Shown piece after piece: positions 43,613-51,490 of a stretch of DNA of 64,000 nucleotides. The position numbers and the translations under genes were made by a program. Every line of letters begins with the position of its first letter. The stretch's first letter is position 1. The DNA comes from an uncultured Olsenella sp. (GTDB lineage: Bacteria; Actinomycetota; Coriobacteriia; Coriobacteriales; Atopobiaceae), in NCBI GenBank assembly GCA_949291295.1, contig CASEVE010000012.1, positions 1-64,000 of the forward strand. Direction: 5' to 3'. Below the pieces are notes generated by a model. The model was not told the origin of the DNA and did not search any database. It saw nothing but the letters and a program-made list of their open reading frames with translations.

Positions 43613-44875
43613 TTAGTAGTGGCGACCGTAGCGACCGCCGCCGAAGCCGCGCCCGCGCTGGCGCGAGCCGGCAAACATCGTGCGAGTTGAGCGCTTGGTC
43701 GAGCGGCTCTCCTGCGGCACGATGCGGCCGGCGTCGTAGCTAAACCCGGGGAGGTCCCACACGGGCACGAGCTTCTTGGTGAAGTACTCGATCTCGCGCA
43801 GGGGGCTGATCTCGTCCGGTGCCACGAAGGTGTAGGCGTGGCCGGTAGCGCCAGCGCGGCCCGTGCGGCCGATGCGGTGCACGTAGTCCTCCGGGTCCAT
43901 GGGGACGTCGAAGTTGACCACGGCGTCGATGCCGGAGACGTCGATGCCGCGGCTCATGACGTCGGTTGCCACGAGGACCTGGACCTTGCCCTCGCGGAAT
44001 CGCTCGAGCGCGCGGGCACGGGCCGCCTGCGGGCGGTCGGCGTGCATGACGTCCACGCGAACACCGGCAACCTTGAGGGTCTTGGAAACGTCGTCCACGC
44101 GATGCTTGGTGCGGCAGAACACCAGCACGCGCTCGGGCTTCTCGCCCGCGGCGCCGCCGGTGTCCAGCAGTGCGCGAAGGAGCTCGGTCTTCTGGCCCTG
44201 CGTAACGGGGCAAAGGTGCTCCTCCACGGTGTCCGCGGTCTCGCCCACGCGGGAGATCTCCACGGTGACGGGGTCGGTAAGCAGCGCGTCGATCGTGGAC
44301 TTGATCGACGGCGGGATGGTCGCCGAGAAGAGCAGCGTCTGGTGGCGCTCCGGCAGCGCGTGCATGATGCGGCGGACGCTGGGCCAGAAGCCCATGTCCA
44401 GCATGCGGTCTGCCTCGTCAAGGACGAGAATGCGCACGTTGGCGAGGCTCACGTGCTTGTGTTCCATGAGGTCGATCAGGCGACCCGGCGTGGCAACCAG
44501 GAGGTCGCATCCGCGCTCGAGGTCCTTAATCTGGCGATCGAACTTGGCGCCACCCATGACGATGACCGCTCGCTGGCCGGTCTTCTCGCAGACCACGGAG
44601 ACGACCTTCTCGATCTGCGCCGCGAGCTCGCGCGTGGGCGTGACCACGAGCGCGTGCGGGCCCTTGCCCTTGGCGCCGGCCACGAGCTGCAGCGTTGGAA
44701 GTGCGAAGGCTGCCGTTTTGCCGGTGCCCGTCTGCGCGGATGCAACGATGTCGCGCCCTTTGAGCACCTCGGGGATGGCCTGGGCCTGGACGGGGGTTGG
44801 TGCGGTGAAGCCGAGAGCGCCTACCCCGGCAAGAATCTGCTCGTTTAGCCCGAGCTCGGCAAATGAAGTAATCAT
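43613..44875 (-). CDS. DEAD-box RNA helicase (RhlE-like)
   Basis: A 420-aa ATP-dependent RNA helicase with all core motifs: the Q-motif region FTAPTPVQAQAIP, SAQTGTGKT (I), PTRELA (Ia), DEADRMLD (II), FSATIP (III), RGIDVSGID (V) and HRIGRTGRAG (VI), then a short basic, glycine-rich tail (SRQRGRGFGGGRYGRHY). Such helicases act in ribosome assembly or RNA decay. On the minus strand TATACT ends only 7 nt before the ATG at 44875 and no Shine-Dalgarno exists, so the mRNA may be leaderless. Confidence 0.94.
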   Translation of the reverse strand: MITSFAELGLNEQILAGVGALGFTAPTPVQAQAIPEVLKGRDIVASAQTGTGKTAAFALPTLQLVAGAKGKGPHALVVTPTRELAAQIEKVVSVVCEKTGQRAVIVMGGAKFDRQIKDLERGCDLLVATPGRLIDLMEHKHVSLANVRILVLDEADRMLDMGFWPSVRRIMHALPERHQTLLFSATIPPSIKSTIDALLTDPVTVEISRVGETADTVEEHLCPVTQGQKTELLRALLDTGGAAGEKPERVLVFCRTKHRVDDVSKTLKVAGVRVDVMHADRPQAARARALERFREGKVQVLVATDVMSRGIDVSGIDAVVNFDVPMDPEDYVHRIGRTGRAGATGHAYTFVAPDEISPLREIEYFTKKLVPVWDLPGFSYDAGRIVPQESRSTKRSTRTMFAGSRQRGRGFGGGRYGRHY

Positions 44876-45000
44876 AGGTGCAAGTATAAAGCATGGACGG
44901 TGTTCGCGTCGGGCGGGGCGTGGTTGCCTCCGGCTTTGCTGCGGCGGTTGTGGTGAAATCCCCTTCGTCTTGCGGCTGCCGCTCCCGTGGGGCAGCTTCT

Positions 45001-45223
45001 GCGCAAAAACCTCGCTCGTGCCACAAACGGGGTCCTGTCTTGTGCAAAAGCACCGCTCGTGCCACATGTTTTGGAGGGCTCCGTGAGTAGCGAACGAGGG
45101 AACCGCAGGTCATTGTATAATAATTCAAATCAAAAATGGCAGTCTGAGCCAAATTGATGTGGCACGAGCGAGATTATTGCACAGCACTAGCCCCCGTTTG
45201 TGGCACGAGCGGCGTTTTTGCGC
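45001..45223. repeat. Mirrored periodic array 4 (CGCTCGTGCCACA family, 41-bp period)
   Basis: Two 25-nt units (GCGCAAAAACC-TCGCTCGTGCCACA type) at 45001-45025 and 45042-45066 are matched by two inverted units at 45158-45182 and 45199-45223. Spacers are 16 nt, giving a 41-bp period. The 91-bp centre contains a TATAAT element. The repeat sequence is unrelated to arrays 1-3, but unit length, spacer length and mirror symmetry agree. It lies between the divergent helicase and metA genes. Apart from promoters I see nothing else in the 427-bp gap. Confidence 0.82.
45116..45121 (+). promoter_or_regulatory. Candidate -10 element (TATAAT) for metA
   Basis: A consensus TATAAT in the centre of mirrored array 4, in an AT-rich pocket of otherwise GC-rich DNA. 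No clear -35 is visible. If used, the ~180-nt metA leader would contain the right half of the array. Confidence 0.4.
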
Positions 45224-45302
45224 AGGCGACGGCGTCTTGGGTTGGAGGCGGCGGCCCGTCCGCCGTATACTGGACGGGTTCAACCTCGGAAACGGAGACC
45301 AC

Positions 45303-46268
45303 ATGCCCATCAACATCCCGGACGGCCTTCCTGCAAAGAAGGTTCTCCAGCAGGAGCGCATCTTCGCGCTTGAGGAGGAGGTGGCCAGCCACCAGGAGAT
45401 TCGCCCGCTGCGCGTGGCAATCCTCAACCTCATGCCCACCAAGATCGAGACCGAGACCCAGATCCTGCGCCTCATCTCCAAGTCTCCGCTGCAGGTGAGC
45501 TGCGACTTCATGCGCGTTTCCACCCACGAGTCCACGCACGTCTCGCAGGACCACCTGGTCAAGTTCTACGACACGTTCGACGCCTTTCGCGATAAGAACT
45601 ACGACGGCCTGATCATCACCGGTGCACCCGTGGAGCACCTCGAGTACGAGGACGTGGACTACTGGGACGAGTTCTGCGAGATCGTGGACTGGAGTCAGGA
45701 GCACGTGTTCTCCACGATGTTCCTCTGCTGGGGCGCGCTGGGCGCCCTCTGGCACCTGTATCAGATCCCCAAGCGTCAGCTCGGCTCCAAGCTCTTTGGC
45801 GTCTTCAAGCAGCGCCTTTGCGACGAGTACAGCTTCCTCACCAACGGCTTTGATGAGGTGCACTACATGCCGCACAGCCGCCACGCCGCAATCGACACGG
45901 GCGAGCTGGCCAAACACCCCGAGCTTTGCACGCTCTCCGAGGGCTTCACGAGTGGTCCGTCGCTTCTCGCCACGCGCGACTTCCACGAGGTCTACGTGAC
46001 CGGCCACTTTGAGTACGGTCGCGACACCCTGGCCGACGAGTTCTGGCGCGACTTCCACAAGGGCCTGCCCATCCGCGTGCCCGAGAACTACTTCCCTGAT
46101 GACGATCCCGAGCAGCAGCCGCTCTTCACGTGGCGTGCGCATGCGAACCTGCTCTACCGCAACTGGCTCAACTGGGTCTACCAGATGACGCCGTACGACC
46201 TGGACGAGATTCCGGCCGCGATCGCCGACCTGCGCGCCCGCGCCACCGGTCACGTGGACAAGTTCTGA
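45303..46268 (+). CDS. metA: Homoserine O-acyltransferase (MetA)
   Basis: A 321-aa enzyme transferring a succinyl or acetyl group to homoserine at the start of methionine synthesis. Family marks are MPINIPDGLPA, ILNLMPTKIETETQ, the VSTHESTH segment, the catalytic cysteine in FLCWGALGALWHLY, and FEYGRDTLADEF. The acyl donor cannot be decided by eye; many MetA proteins outside the enterics use acetyl-CoA. ATG 45303 has GGAGA upstream. A 31-bp palindrome overlaps the stop. Confidence 0.93.
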   Translation: MPINIPDGLPAKKVLQQERIFALEEEVASHQEIRPLRVAILNLMPTKIETETQILRLISKSPLQVSCDFMRVSTHESTHVSQDHLVKFYDTFDAFRDKNYDGLIITGAPVEHLEYEDVDYWDEFCEIVDWSQEHVFSTMFLCWGALGALWHLYQIPKRQLGSKLFGVFKQRLCDEYSFLTNGFDEVHYMPHSRHAAIDTGELAKHPELCTLSEGFTSGPSLLATRDFHEVYVTGHFEYGRDTLADEFWRDFHKGLPIRVPENYFPDDDPEQQPLFTWRAHANLLYRNWLNWVYQMTPYDLDEIPAAIADLRARATGHVDKF

Positions 46269-46298
46269 TGTTACGAAGGGACAGTCCCTTCGTAACAT
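46268..46298. repeat. ACGAAGGGACAGTCCCTTCGT palindrome, copy 4
   Basis: A perfect 31-bp palindrome (ATGTTACG variant) whose first base is the last base of the metA TGA stop. It ends 22 bp before the next gene's start. Confidence 0.9.
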
Positions 46299-46320
46299 TT
46301 AGCGAGAAGGGCGGTGCGAC

Positions 46321-46761
46321 ATGCCCGATGAGCGTCTGACAGAGGAGCTGCTCGAGCGCCTGCTGGCGTCGTCGACGCCGGAGGCCTATCTCGACGAGGG
46401 CCTGACCGTCGACCGCGAGCTCCCCGACTACCTCTTCCAGCTGCTCGGCGAGAAGGGCATGAAGCGCTCCGAGGTGGTGCGCGCCTCCGGCCTCAACGGC
46501 ACGTTCGTCTACGACGTCTTCAACGGCGACAGTCGCCTCGGGCGCGACAAGGCCATCATGCTGGCGCTTGGCATGGGGTGCACCCTGCGCGAGACCCAGC
46601 GGCTCCTGCGCCTCGATGGCGTCTCCGAGCTCTGGGCCAAGAACCGTCGCGACGCCGTGATCATCTGGTGCGTGGAGCACGGATACAGCCGCACCCAGAC
46701 GGACGACGAGCTGTATCGCCTGGGCGAGAAGACCCTGCTGGGAACTGGGCCGCTACGTTAG
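46321..46761 (+). CDS. XRE-like helix-turn-helix protein
   Basis: A 146-aa protein with an acidic N-terminus and a helix-turn-helix region at ~45-105 (GMKRSEVVRASGLNGTFVYDVFNGDSR). The remainder is helical. It lies directly upstream of the Ser/Thr kinase gene and of two 15-bp dyads, so it may regulate that kinase. HTH-kinase pairs of this kind occur in other Gram-positives, but their function is not settled. AAGGGCGG precedes the start. Confidence 0.7.
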   Translation: MPDERLTEELLERLLASSTPEAYLDEGLTVDRELPDYLFQLLGEKGMKRSEVVRASGLNGTFVYDVFNGDSRLGRDKAIMLALGMGCTLRETQRLLRLDGVSELWAKNRRDAVIIWCVEHGYSRTQTDDELYRLGEKTLLGTGPLR

Positions 46762-46826
46762 GCGCTGTCGGTGGGGCGTCGACCCTCCCCGAGGTCGAGC
46801 GCGACGTAAAGCGCCCGCCCCTCCAT

Positions 46827-46860
46827 TCAGTTGCGAACTGAGGAATCAGTCCGTGACTGA
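46827..46860. promoter_or_regulatory. Two adjacent 15-bp dyads, candidate operators
   Basis: TCAGTTGCGAACTGA (46827-46841) and TCAGTCCGTGACTGA (46846-46860) are each perfect 6-3-6 inverted repeats, 19 bp centre to centre, immediately before an AT-rich promoter-like ATATAACCTTTACTATTG. They lie in the gap between the HTH gene and the kinase gene, so the HTH protein is the obvious candidate binder. Confidence 0.65.
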
Positions 46861-46913
46861 ATATAACCTTTACTATTGTTGGTGAAGGGCGGGGACGAGC
46901 GGATGGCGCCAAG

Positions 46914-48521
46914 TTGAACGACGAGCAGGTCATGCATGCCATGGGCATAGACGACGCATATCACGTGGAGCGCGTGCTGGCCAGCGGCGCCGGCGGTACG
47001 ACGGAGCTCGTGACCCTGGACGGCTCGGGCCCGTTTGTGCGAAAGCGCATTCCCGCCAAGCTGGCGCGCCGCGGCGTGTGGGCAACGCTCGTCGAGTGCG
47101 ATTCGGCCCGCCTCCCGCGCGTTGAGGCGACCTACGAGATGCCCAACGAGTTTGTCGTGGTGTGCGACTACGTTCCCGGAGAGAACCTCGAGCAGCTGGT
47201 CGCTGCCCGCGGGCACCTGGACAAGAGGGACGCTCTGCAGATTGTCACCCAGCTCTGCGAGGCGGTCGGCGCCCTTCACGCGCGCGGAATCATCCACCGC
47301 GACATCTCGCCCACAAACGTGATCGTCGCCGCGGACGGCGCGCACCTCATCGACCTGGGGATTGCCCGCTTCCGGGTGGAGGGCGCCACGCGCGACACCA
47401 CGCAGCTCGGCACGTATGGCTTTGCGTCCCCGGAGCAGTACGGCTTTGCCCAGACCGACGCCCGCTCGGACGTCTACTCGCTCGGCCGCATGCTCGGCTA
47501 CCTGCTCACGGGCGTCATGCCGGCGGAGGGCGAGAAGTACGAGGCGGCTCTCGAGGACGATGTCCTGGTCCCGCCGGACCTACGTGCGGTCATCCAGCGC
47601 GCAAGCGCGATGGAGCCGAGCGCGCGCTACCAGAGCGCCGAGGCCTTTGCGGCGGCGCTGAGCGGCGAGGAGGCTGCTGGGCCAGAGCCGCCTGCCGACT
47701 CGGCGGAGCCGCCGACGTTTGAACCTGCGCCCCGACGGCGCAACTGGGTGAAGGTCCTTCTCGCCGTGATGGCAGCCGTGGCGTTTGTGGCTGCGGTGGC
47801 AATCATTCTGACGCAAACGTTTGGGGCTGGCGAGAAGGACGTCGACTCGGCGCCACCCGCAGACGAGCCCGCGATGAGCGCGCCTGTGGCGGATGACGAG
47901 CCCTCCGGGGGCGAAGTGCCCGCCGGCAGTGAGGCGCCCGCGACGGAGGCCGCTGACCTCGAGATCGTCGAGTCCGGCTGGTCGGTGGACTCGCAGGGCT
48001 ACGTGCACTATGCGCTTGGGCTGCGCAGCACCGGTGACCTGGAGATTGAGCTGCCCGGCGTCACCATTACCGGCCGTGATGCCTCGGGCAACGTGATCTT
48101 CTCGGAAGAACAGTACTTTAGTGCGGCGCCGTCTGGGGAGGTTGCCTACTTTGGCGGGCAGTCGGGCAACGGGGGAACGGCTCCCGCGACCGTTGAGTTT
48201 TCGCCTATTGCCCCGCAGGACTACAACATCGGGTCCGTGGCGCAGAGCTCGGAGTTTTCCGTTTCTGGCGTAAGCGTCCTGCCCGAGAGGTACGGCGTGA
48301 CAAGCTTTGTGGGCGAGGTCACCACCGAGAAGAACGACGGCTCGGATGTCGGGAGCCAGGTGGCGATCTCCCTGGTCCTGCGCGACGAGTCTGACGCGAT
48401 CATCTACGGGTGCATAACGTTTGTGAGCCGCCCCGCGGTGGGTGAGAGCACGTCGTTTGAGATCTCTCCTTACGGTGTTCCGGAGTACGCAACGTACGAG
48501 GTGCACGCGCAGGCGTGGTAG
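46914..48521 (+). CDS. Membrane Ser/Thr protein kinase with extracytoplasmic domain
   Basis: A 535-aa Hanks-type kinase (residues ~15-245): VRKR as probable ATP lysine, the catalytic loop HRDISPTNV, DLGIARF in place of DFG, and FASPEQYGF. A linker leads to a single membrane helix (~283-303) and an external Ser/Pro/Glu-rich stalk with a beta-rich domain of ~180 residues. No PASTA repeats are seen, so it is not the usual cell-wall PknB. TTG 46914 is the longest supported start; ATG 46932 is an alternative and neither has a strong Shine-Dalgarno. Confidence 0.82.
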   Translation: MNDEQVMHAMGIDDAYHVERVLASGAGGTTELVTLDGSGPFVRKRIPAKLARRGVWATLVECDSARLPRVEATYEMPNEFVVVCDYVPGENLEQLVAARGHLDKRDALQIVTQLCEAVGALHARGIIHRDISPTNVIVAADGAHLIDLGIARFRVEGATRDTTQLGTYGFASPEQYGFAQTDARSDVYSLGRMLGYLLTGVMPAEGEKYEAALEDDVLVPPDLRAVIQRASAMEPSARYQSAEAFAAALSGEEAAGPEPPADSAEPPTFEPAPRRRNWVKVLLAVMAAVAFVAAVAIILTQTFGAGEKDVDSAPPADEPAMSAPVADDEPSGGEVPAGSEAPATEAADLEIVESGWSVDSQGYVHYALGLRSTGDLEIELPGVTITGRDASGNVIFSEEQYFSAAPSGEVAYFGGQSGNGGTAPATVEFSPIAPQDYNIGSVAQSSEFSVSGVSVLPERYGVTSFVGEVTTEKNDGSDVGSQVAISLVLRDESDAIIYGCITFVSRPAVGESTSFEISPYGVPEYATYEVHAQAW

Positions 48522-48538
48522 GGTGCGGTTGGGCGTGC

Positions 48539-49708
48539 TTACAGCCCCAAGATCTCGCGCTTCTTTGCGTCAAACTCATCCTGAGAGAGAATGCCCGCAT
48601 CAAGAAGCTCCTTCAGCTTCTTAAGTGTCTCGATTTGATTGTCGAGAGAAGAAGTCTTGGCGCTCTCTGTCTGAGGTTCGGTCGGTGCCGTGCCGGCGCC
48701 AGCAAAGGTTGCGTTCTGCGGGTTAAGCGCCGAGGCAAGGTTCATGCCAAAAAGCATCCCGCCGCCGTCTCCGAGACCGTTGTTTCTCACGCCCTCCGCA
48801 ATCATCTGCTGTGCGGCAATGTTGGCAGCCTGCTGGGACGCGTCCTCGTATGCGCGAACGCCCATCTTCTTTTCGGAGAACTGTCGAATCAGCTCGCGCG
48901 ACTCCTCGGAGAACTCGATGTTCTCGATTGCAACGGAAGTGAGCCGCAGGCCAAAGCGCTCCGGCCAAGTGCCGGCGTTCCCTTCCTCGGTAGAAATCCT
49001 GGACGCTATGGAGTTCGCCTGTGAGGGGAGCTGGGAGACGCGGTACTCAGCAGAGAGCGAGTTTACTGCCGAGATGAACGACTGGAGGAACTCAGAGAGA
49101 AGTTGGACTCGAGCCTGCGGGTCATCGAGCGAGTAGGAGGTCACGTTCGCCGGGACAAAGTTTTGGACAAAGACCTCGGGATTCATTACCTGAACCGCAA
49201 AGCTGCCGTATGAATAGACCTCAAGATCGGTTCCGTAGAAGAGGTCGTTGTAGGCAAGGGGGCCACGCGTCCCAAACTTAAGGCCACGAATCTCGCGGAG
49301 GTTTACGAAGGCGACGCGCTTCTCCTCAGAGGACATGCCAGAAAAGCCGATGCGGTCAGCCGCTTGCCCAAGGAGGATTTTGCCGATGCCCTTCTCGCGA
49401 CGATCCTGCTCGTCAAAGACGGTCGCCTCTCCGTTGCGATACTCGAACCCGCCGGGCTGCGTGATTGCTTGCTCAATCCCGGACTGGCTAAAGACAAAAG
49501 CCGCCGTGTTCTCTGGTACATAAATGATTGATCCGTTTGAGAGGATGTCCTCAGCTCCATAGTTTGCCCCACGACCGTTCTGCGAGTCCTTGCGGATGCC
49601 AGGGGCAACGATGGTGTGCTCGTCAAAGGGAGCGGCTGTGACGATGTCTTTCCATTGATCGGAAAGAACGCCACCTATGGAGTCAAATGCCGCATCGATG
49701 ATGCCCAT
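48539..49708 (-). CDS. SPFH/Band-7-like protein with C-terminal SHOCT domain
   Basis: A 389-aa protein resembling the YdjI-like group of SPFH proteins: an N-terminal segment followed by the SPFH fold (~50-260, AAFVFSQSGIEQAITQPGGFEYRNGEATVF), an alpha-helical region with ISTEEGNAGTWPERFGL, and a C-terminal short SHOCT-type helix pair (LKKLKELLDAGILSQDEFDAKKREIL). No membrane helix. Such proteins form membrane-associated rings; the biological role is open. It is the second gene of an operon behind the PH-like/zinc-ribbon gene, 9 bp apart, with AGGAGGG before its ATG. Confidence 0.8.
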   Translation of the reverse strand: MGIIDAAFDSIGGVLSDQWKDIVTAAPFDEHTIVAPGIRKDSQNGRGANYGAEDILSNGSIIYVPENTAAFVFSQSGIEQAITQPGGFEYRNGEATVFDEQDRREKGIGKILLGQAADRIGFSGMSSEEKRVAFVNLREIRGLKFGTRGPLAYNDLFYGTDLEVYSYGSFAVQVMNPEVFVQNFVPANVTSYSLDDPQARVQLLSEFLQSFISAVNSLSAEYRVSQLPSQANSIASRISTEEGNAGTWPERFGLRLTSVAIENIEFSEESRELIRQFSEKKMGVRAYEDASQQAANIAAQQMIAEGVRNNGLGDGGGMLFGMNLASALNPQNATFAGAGTAPTEPQTESAKTSSLDNQIETLKKLKELLDAGILSQDEFDAKKREILGL

Positions 49709-49717
49709 GTCACCCTC

Positions 49718-50314
49718 CTAGAGAGTCTGCTTCGTGTCGCAATATGCGCAGGTTACGGTCTCGCCCGCACGGCCGGTCAGCGGCGCGTGGCAACCGACGC
49801 ACTTCTTGGTTATCCGTGCCGGACGCTTTGATGCCTCCGGTGTGTTTGACTGCTTCTTTCCTCCGGCAAAAACCGCTCCGATGATTCCCTTGGCGCCGTC
49901 AACTAGGTCGGCAACCTCTGGAGGCAGAACGTCCTCGGTTCGAATTCCGGACAGATTACCAAGTGCGGCGTTGCGAATGCCTTCCGCCCATCTCTCTGCT
50001 GCTCGCTTGGGGTTGGCGGGGAAACGAAGCGCAATGGTCTCATCGTCAAAAACTACTTGGAGACGGTAGTCGTTCTTGTGCTTTGACGCGATTGCCTGCG
50101 GAATCCCGTTGGGACTTGCGATTCTGTCGAGCGGGCAGCGCTTGAGATACCTGGTTCGCCTGAACAGGCCTTGGGATGCCGTGTTGACAAGAACAAGGTT
50201 CTTGTTCGTGAGAACTACTTCGTCGAGGCACTCTTCTCCGCTTCTGTCTAGCAGGATTACAGATGACTCCTGCATGATGGTGAACTCGCCTGGTTCGAGG
50301 TTGTACTCGTCCAT
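49718..50314 (-). CDS. PH/GRAM-like domain protein with C-terminal zinc ribbon
   Basis: A 198-aa protein. Residues ~1-125 look like a bacterial PH/GRAM-type beta domain (MQESSVILLD, VVLTNKNLVLVNT, YRLQVVFDDETIALRFP). The C-terminus has a CX2C...CX2C zinc ribbon (KCVGCHAPL, TCAYCDTKQ). It probably binds membrane or the SPFH protein encoded just downstream. Start 50314 has GGAGG at the right distance. Confidence 0.65.
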   Translation of the reverse strand: MDEYNLEPGEFTIMQESSVILLDRSGEECLDEVVLTNKNLVLVNTASQGLFRRTRYLKRCPLDRIASPNGIPQAIASKHKNDYRLQVVFDDETIALRFPANPKRAAERWAEGIRNAALGNLSGIRTEDVLPPEVADLVDGAKGIIGAVFAGGKKQSNTPEASKRPARITKKCVGCHAPLTGRAGETVTCAYCDTKQTL

Positions 50315-50474
50315 CCTGGCCTCCGTGACGCATCGATACAAAGACGCATCCTCCATGGTAGGAAGCCGATGAAGCCAATTCCTCAGTAGCCAACTGAGGA
50401 AAACCTTGAGGGTCCTTATCAGGATGAAGCCACTTGCTTTTCTTTCAGGTTGGATGCGAGTTGGGAGGCCCGTA

Positions 50475-51338
50475 ATGAAGTGGGAAGCTGCAAAAGGATC
50501 CGATACGCCCAAGAAGGGCAAGGGTCGCGGTTGCCTGATTGCCGTGGCTGTAGTGATTGTCATCGCGATCATTGGCGGCATTTCTCGCTGTGGCGACGGT
50601 GAGAAAGAGGAAGTCCACCAGCTCAACTGGCCGGACTCGGGTCTTGCGACCATGCTTCCCGAGCCTGGGACAGACAAGGGCGAGGTTTCGATGGACTCCG
50701 CGGACTACCTCTCGGTTGATCTGGAGCAGCGCTCCGAGGAGGACTTCAACAAGTACGTTGAGGCATGCAAGGAAAAGGGCTTTACTGTTGATTACAGCAG
50801 CAGTTCCTCCAGCTACTACGCTGACAACGAAGATGGTTACCACCTCTCCCTTTTCTATGCTGAGAGCCGGGATGAGATTTCCATTCAGCTGAGCGCGCCG
50901 AGCGAGGAAGAGCCGGAGGAAGCGGCGCCGGAGGAGTCGGATTCGGAGAAGTCGGAGACGGAGGAGACGACGCCTGCGCAGGACTCCGTGCCGGAGGAGG
51001 CGACGCCCGAGCAGGATGCTGCGCCTGAAGAGTCTCCGCAGGCCGAGCCGGAGACCGATGGTGGCACATCTGCCAGCTCTGACTACCGCGCCATGGTCGA
51101 TGAGTGGGAAGCCTTCATGAACAAGTACTGTGACTTCATGGAGACGTACAACAGCGATTCTGGCAACGTTGTGAGTATGGCTCTCGACTACGCAGACATG
51201 ATGTCTCAGTACAATGACTGGGCCGAGAAGATGGACGCCGTGGACGATAGCGACCTCAGCGCGGAGGATGTCCAGTACTACATTGATGCCCAGTCGCGCA
51301 TCAATAAGCGTCTGCTGGAGATTGGCGCTGACGCATAG
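50475..51338 (+). CDS. Membrane-anchored protein with acidic linker (DUF6591-like)
   Basis: A 287-aa protein with a basic N-terminus, one membrane helix (~20-38) and an external domain (~45-135) resembling DUF6591-type domains (YLSVDLEQRSEEDFNKYVEACKEKGF). A Glu/Pro-rich linker (~138-205) leads to a helical C-terminal domain (~210-287). It is divergent from the PH-like/SPFH operon and probably functionally linked, since similar domains recur together in Gram-positive genomes. Start 50475 has GGGAGG. Confidence 0.65.
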   Translation: MKWEAAKGSDTPKKGKGRGCLIAVAVVIVIAIIGGISRCGDGEKEEVHQLNWPDSGLATMLPEPGTDKGEVSMDSADYLSVDLEQRSEEDFNKYVEACKEKGFTVDYSSSSSSYYADNEDGYHLSLFYAESRDEISIQLSAPSEEEPEEAAPEESDSEKSETEETTPAQDSVPEEATPEQDAAPEESPQAEPETDGGTSASSDYRAMVDEWEAFMNKYCDFMETYNSDSGNVVSMALDYADMMSQYNDWAEKMDAVDDSDLSAEDVQYYIDAQSRINKRLLEIGADA

Positions 51339-51424
51339 CACAGGACGATAAGAGCTTGTGTTTGCATGCGATGTGTCCTCTGGGGCATGTTGCTATTGTG
51401 GGGAAGGTGGCTGACGACAAGAAC

Positions 51425-51458
51425 GGGCGGGCCCGGACACTCACGTCCGAGCCCGCCC
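51425..51458. terminator. GC-rich hairpin between convergent genes
   Basis: GGGCGGGC pairs with GCCCGCCC, with an inner CGGAC/GTCCG stem and 6-nt loop. It lies between the gene ending at 51338 and the minus-strand gene ending at 51491, and abuts palindrome copy 5. There is no T-run. Confidence 0.6.
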
Positions 51459-51459
51459 G

Positions 51460-51490
51460 ATGATACGAAGGGACTGTCCCTTCGTATCAT
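51460..51490. repeat. Palindrome family, copy 5 (CTG-centre variant)
   Basis: A 31-bp palindrome with centre ACTGT instead of ACAGT, directly abutting the TAA stop (51493-51491) of the minus-strand oxidoreductase gene. The other CTG-centred copy is at 55492; seen from the opposite strand these read as the CAG form. Confidence 0.9.
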
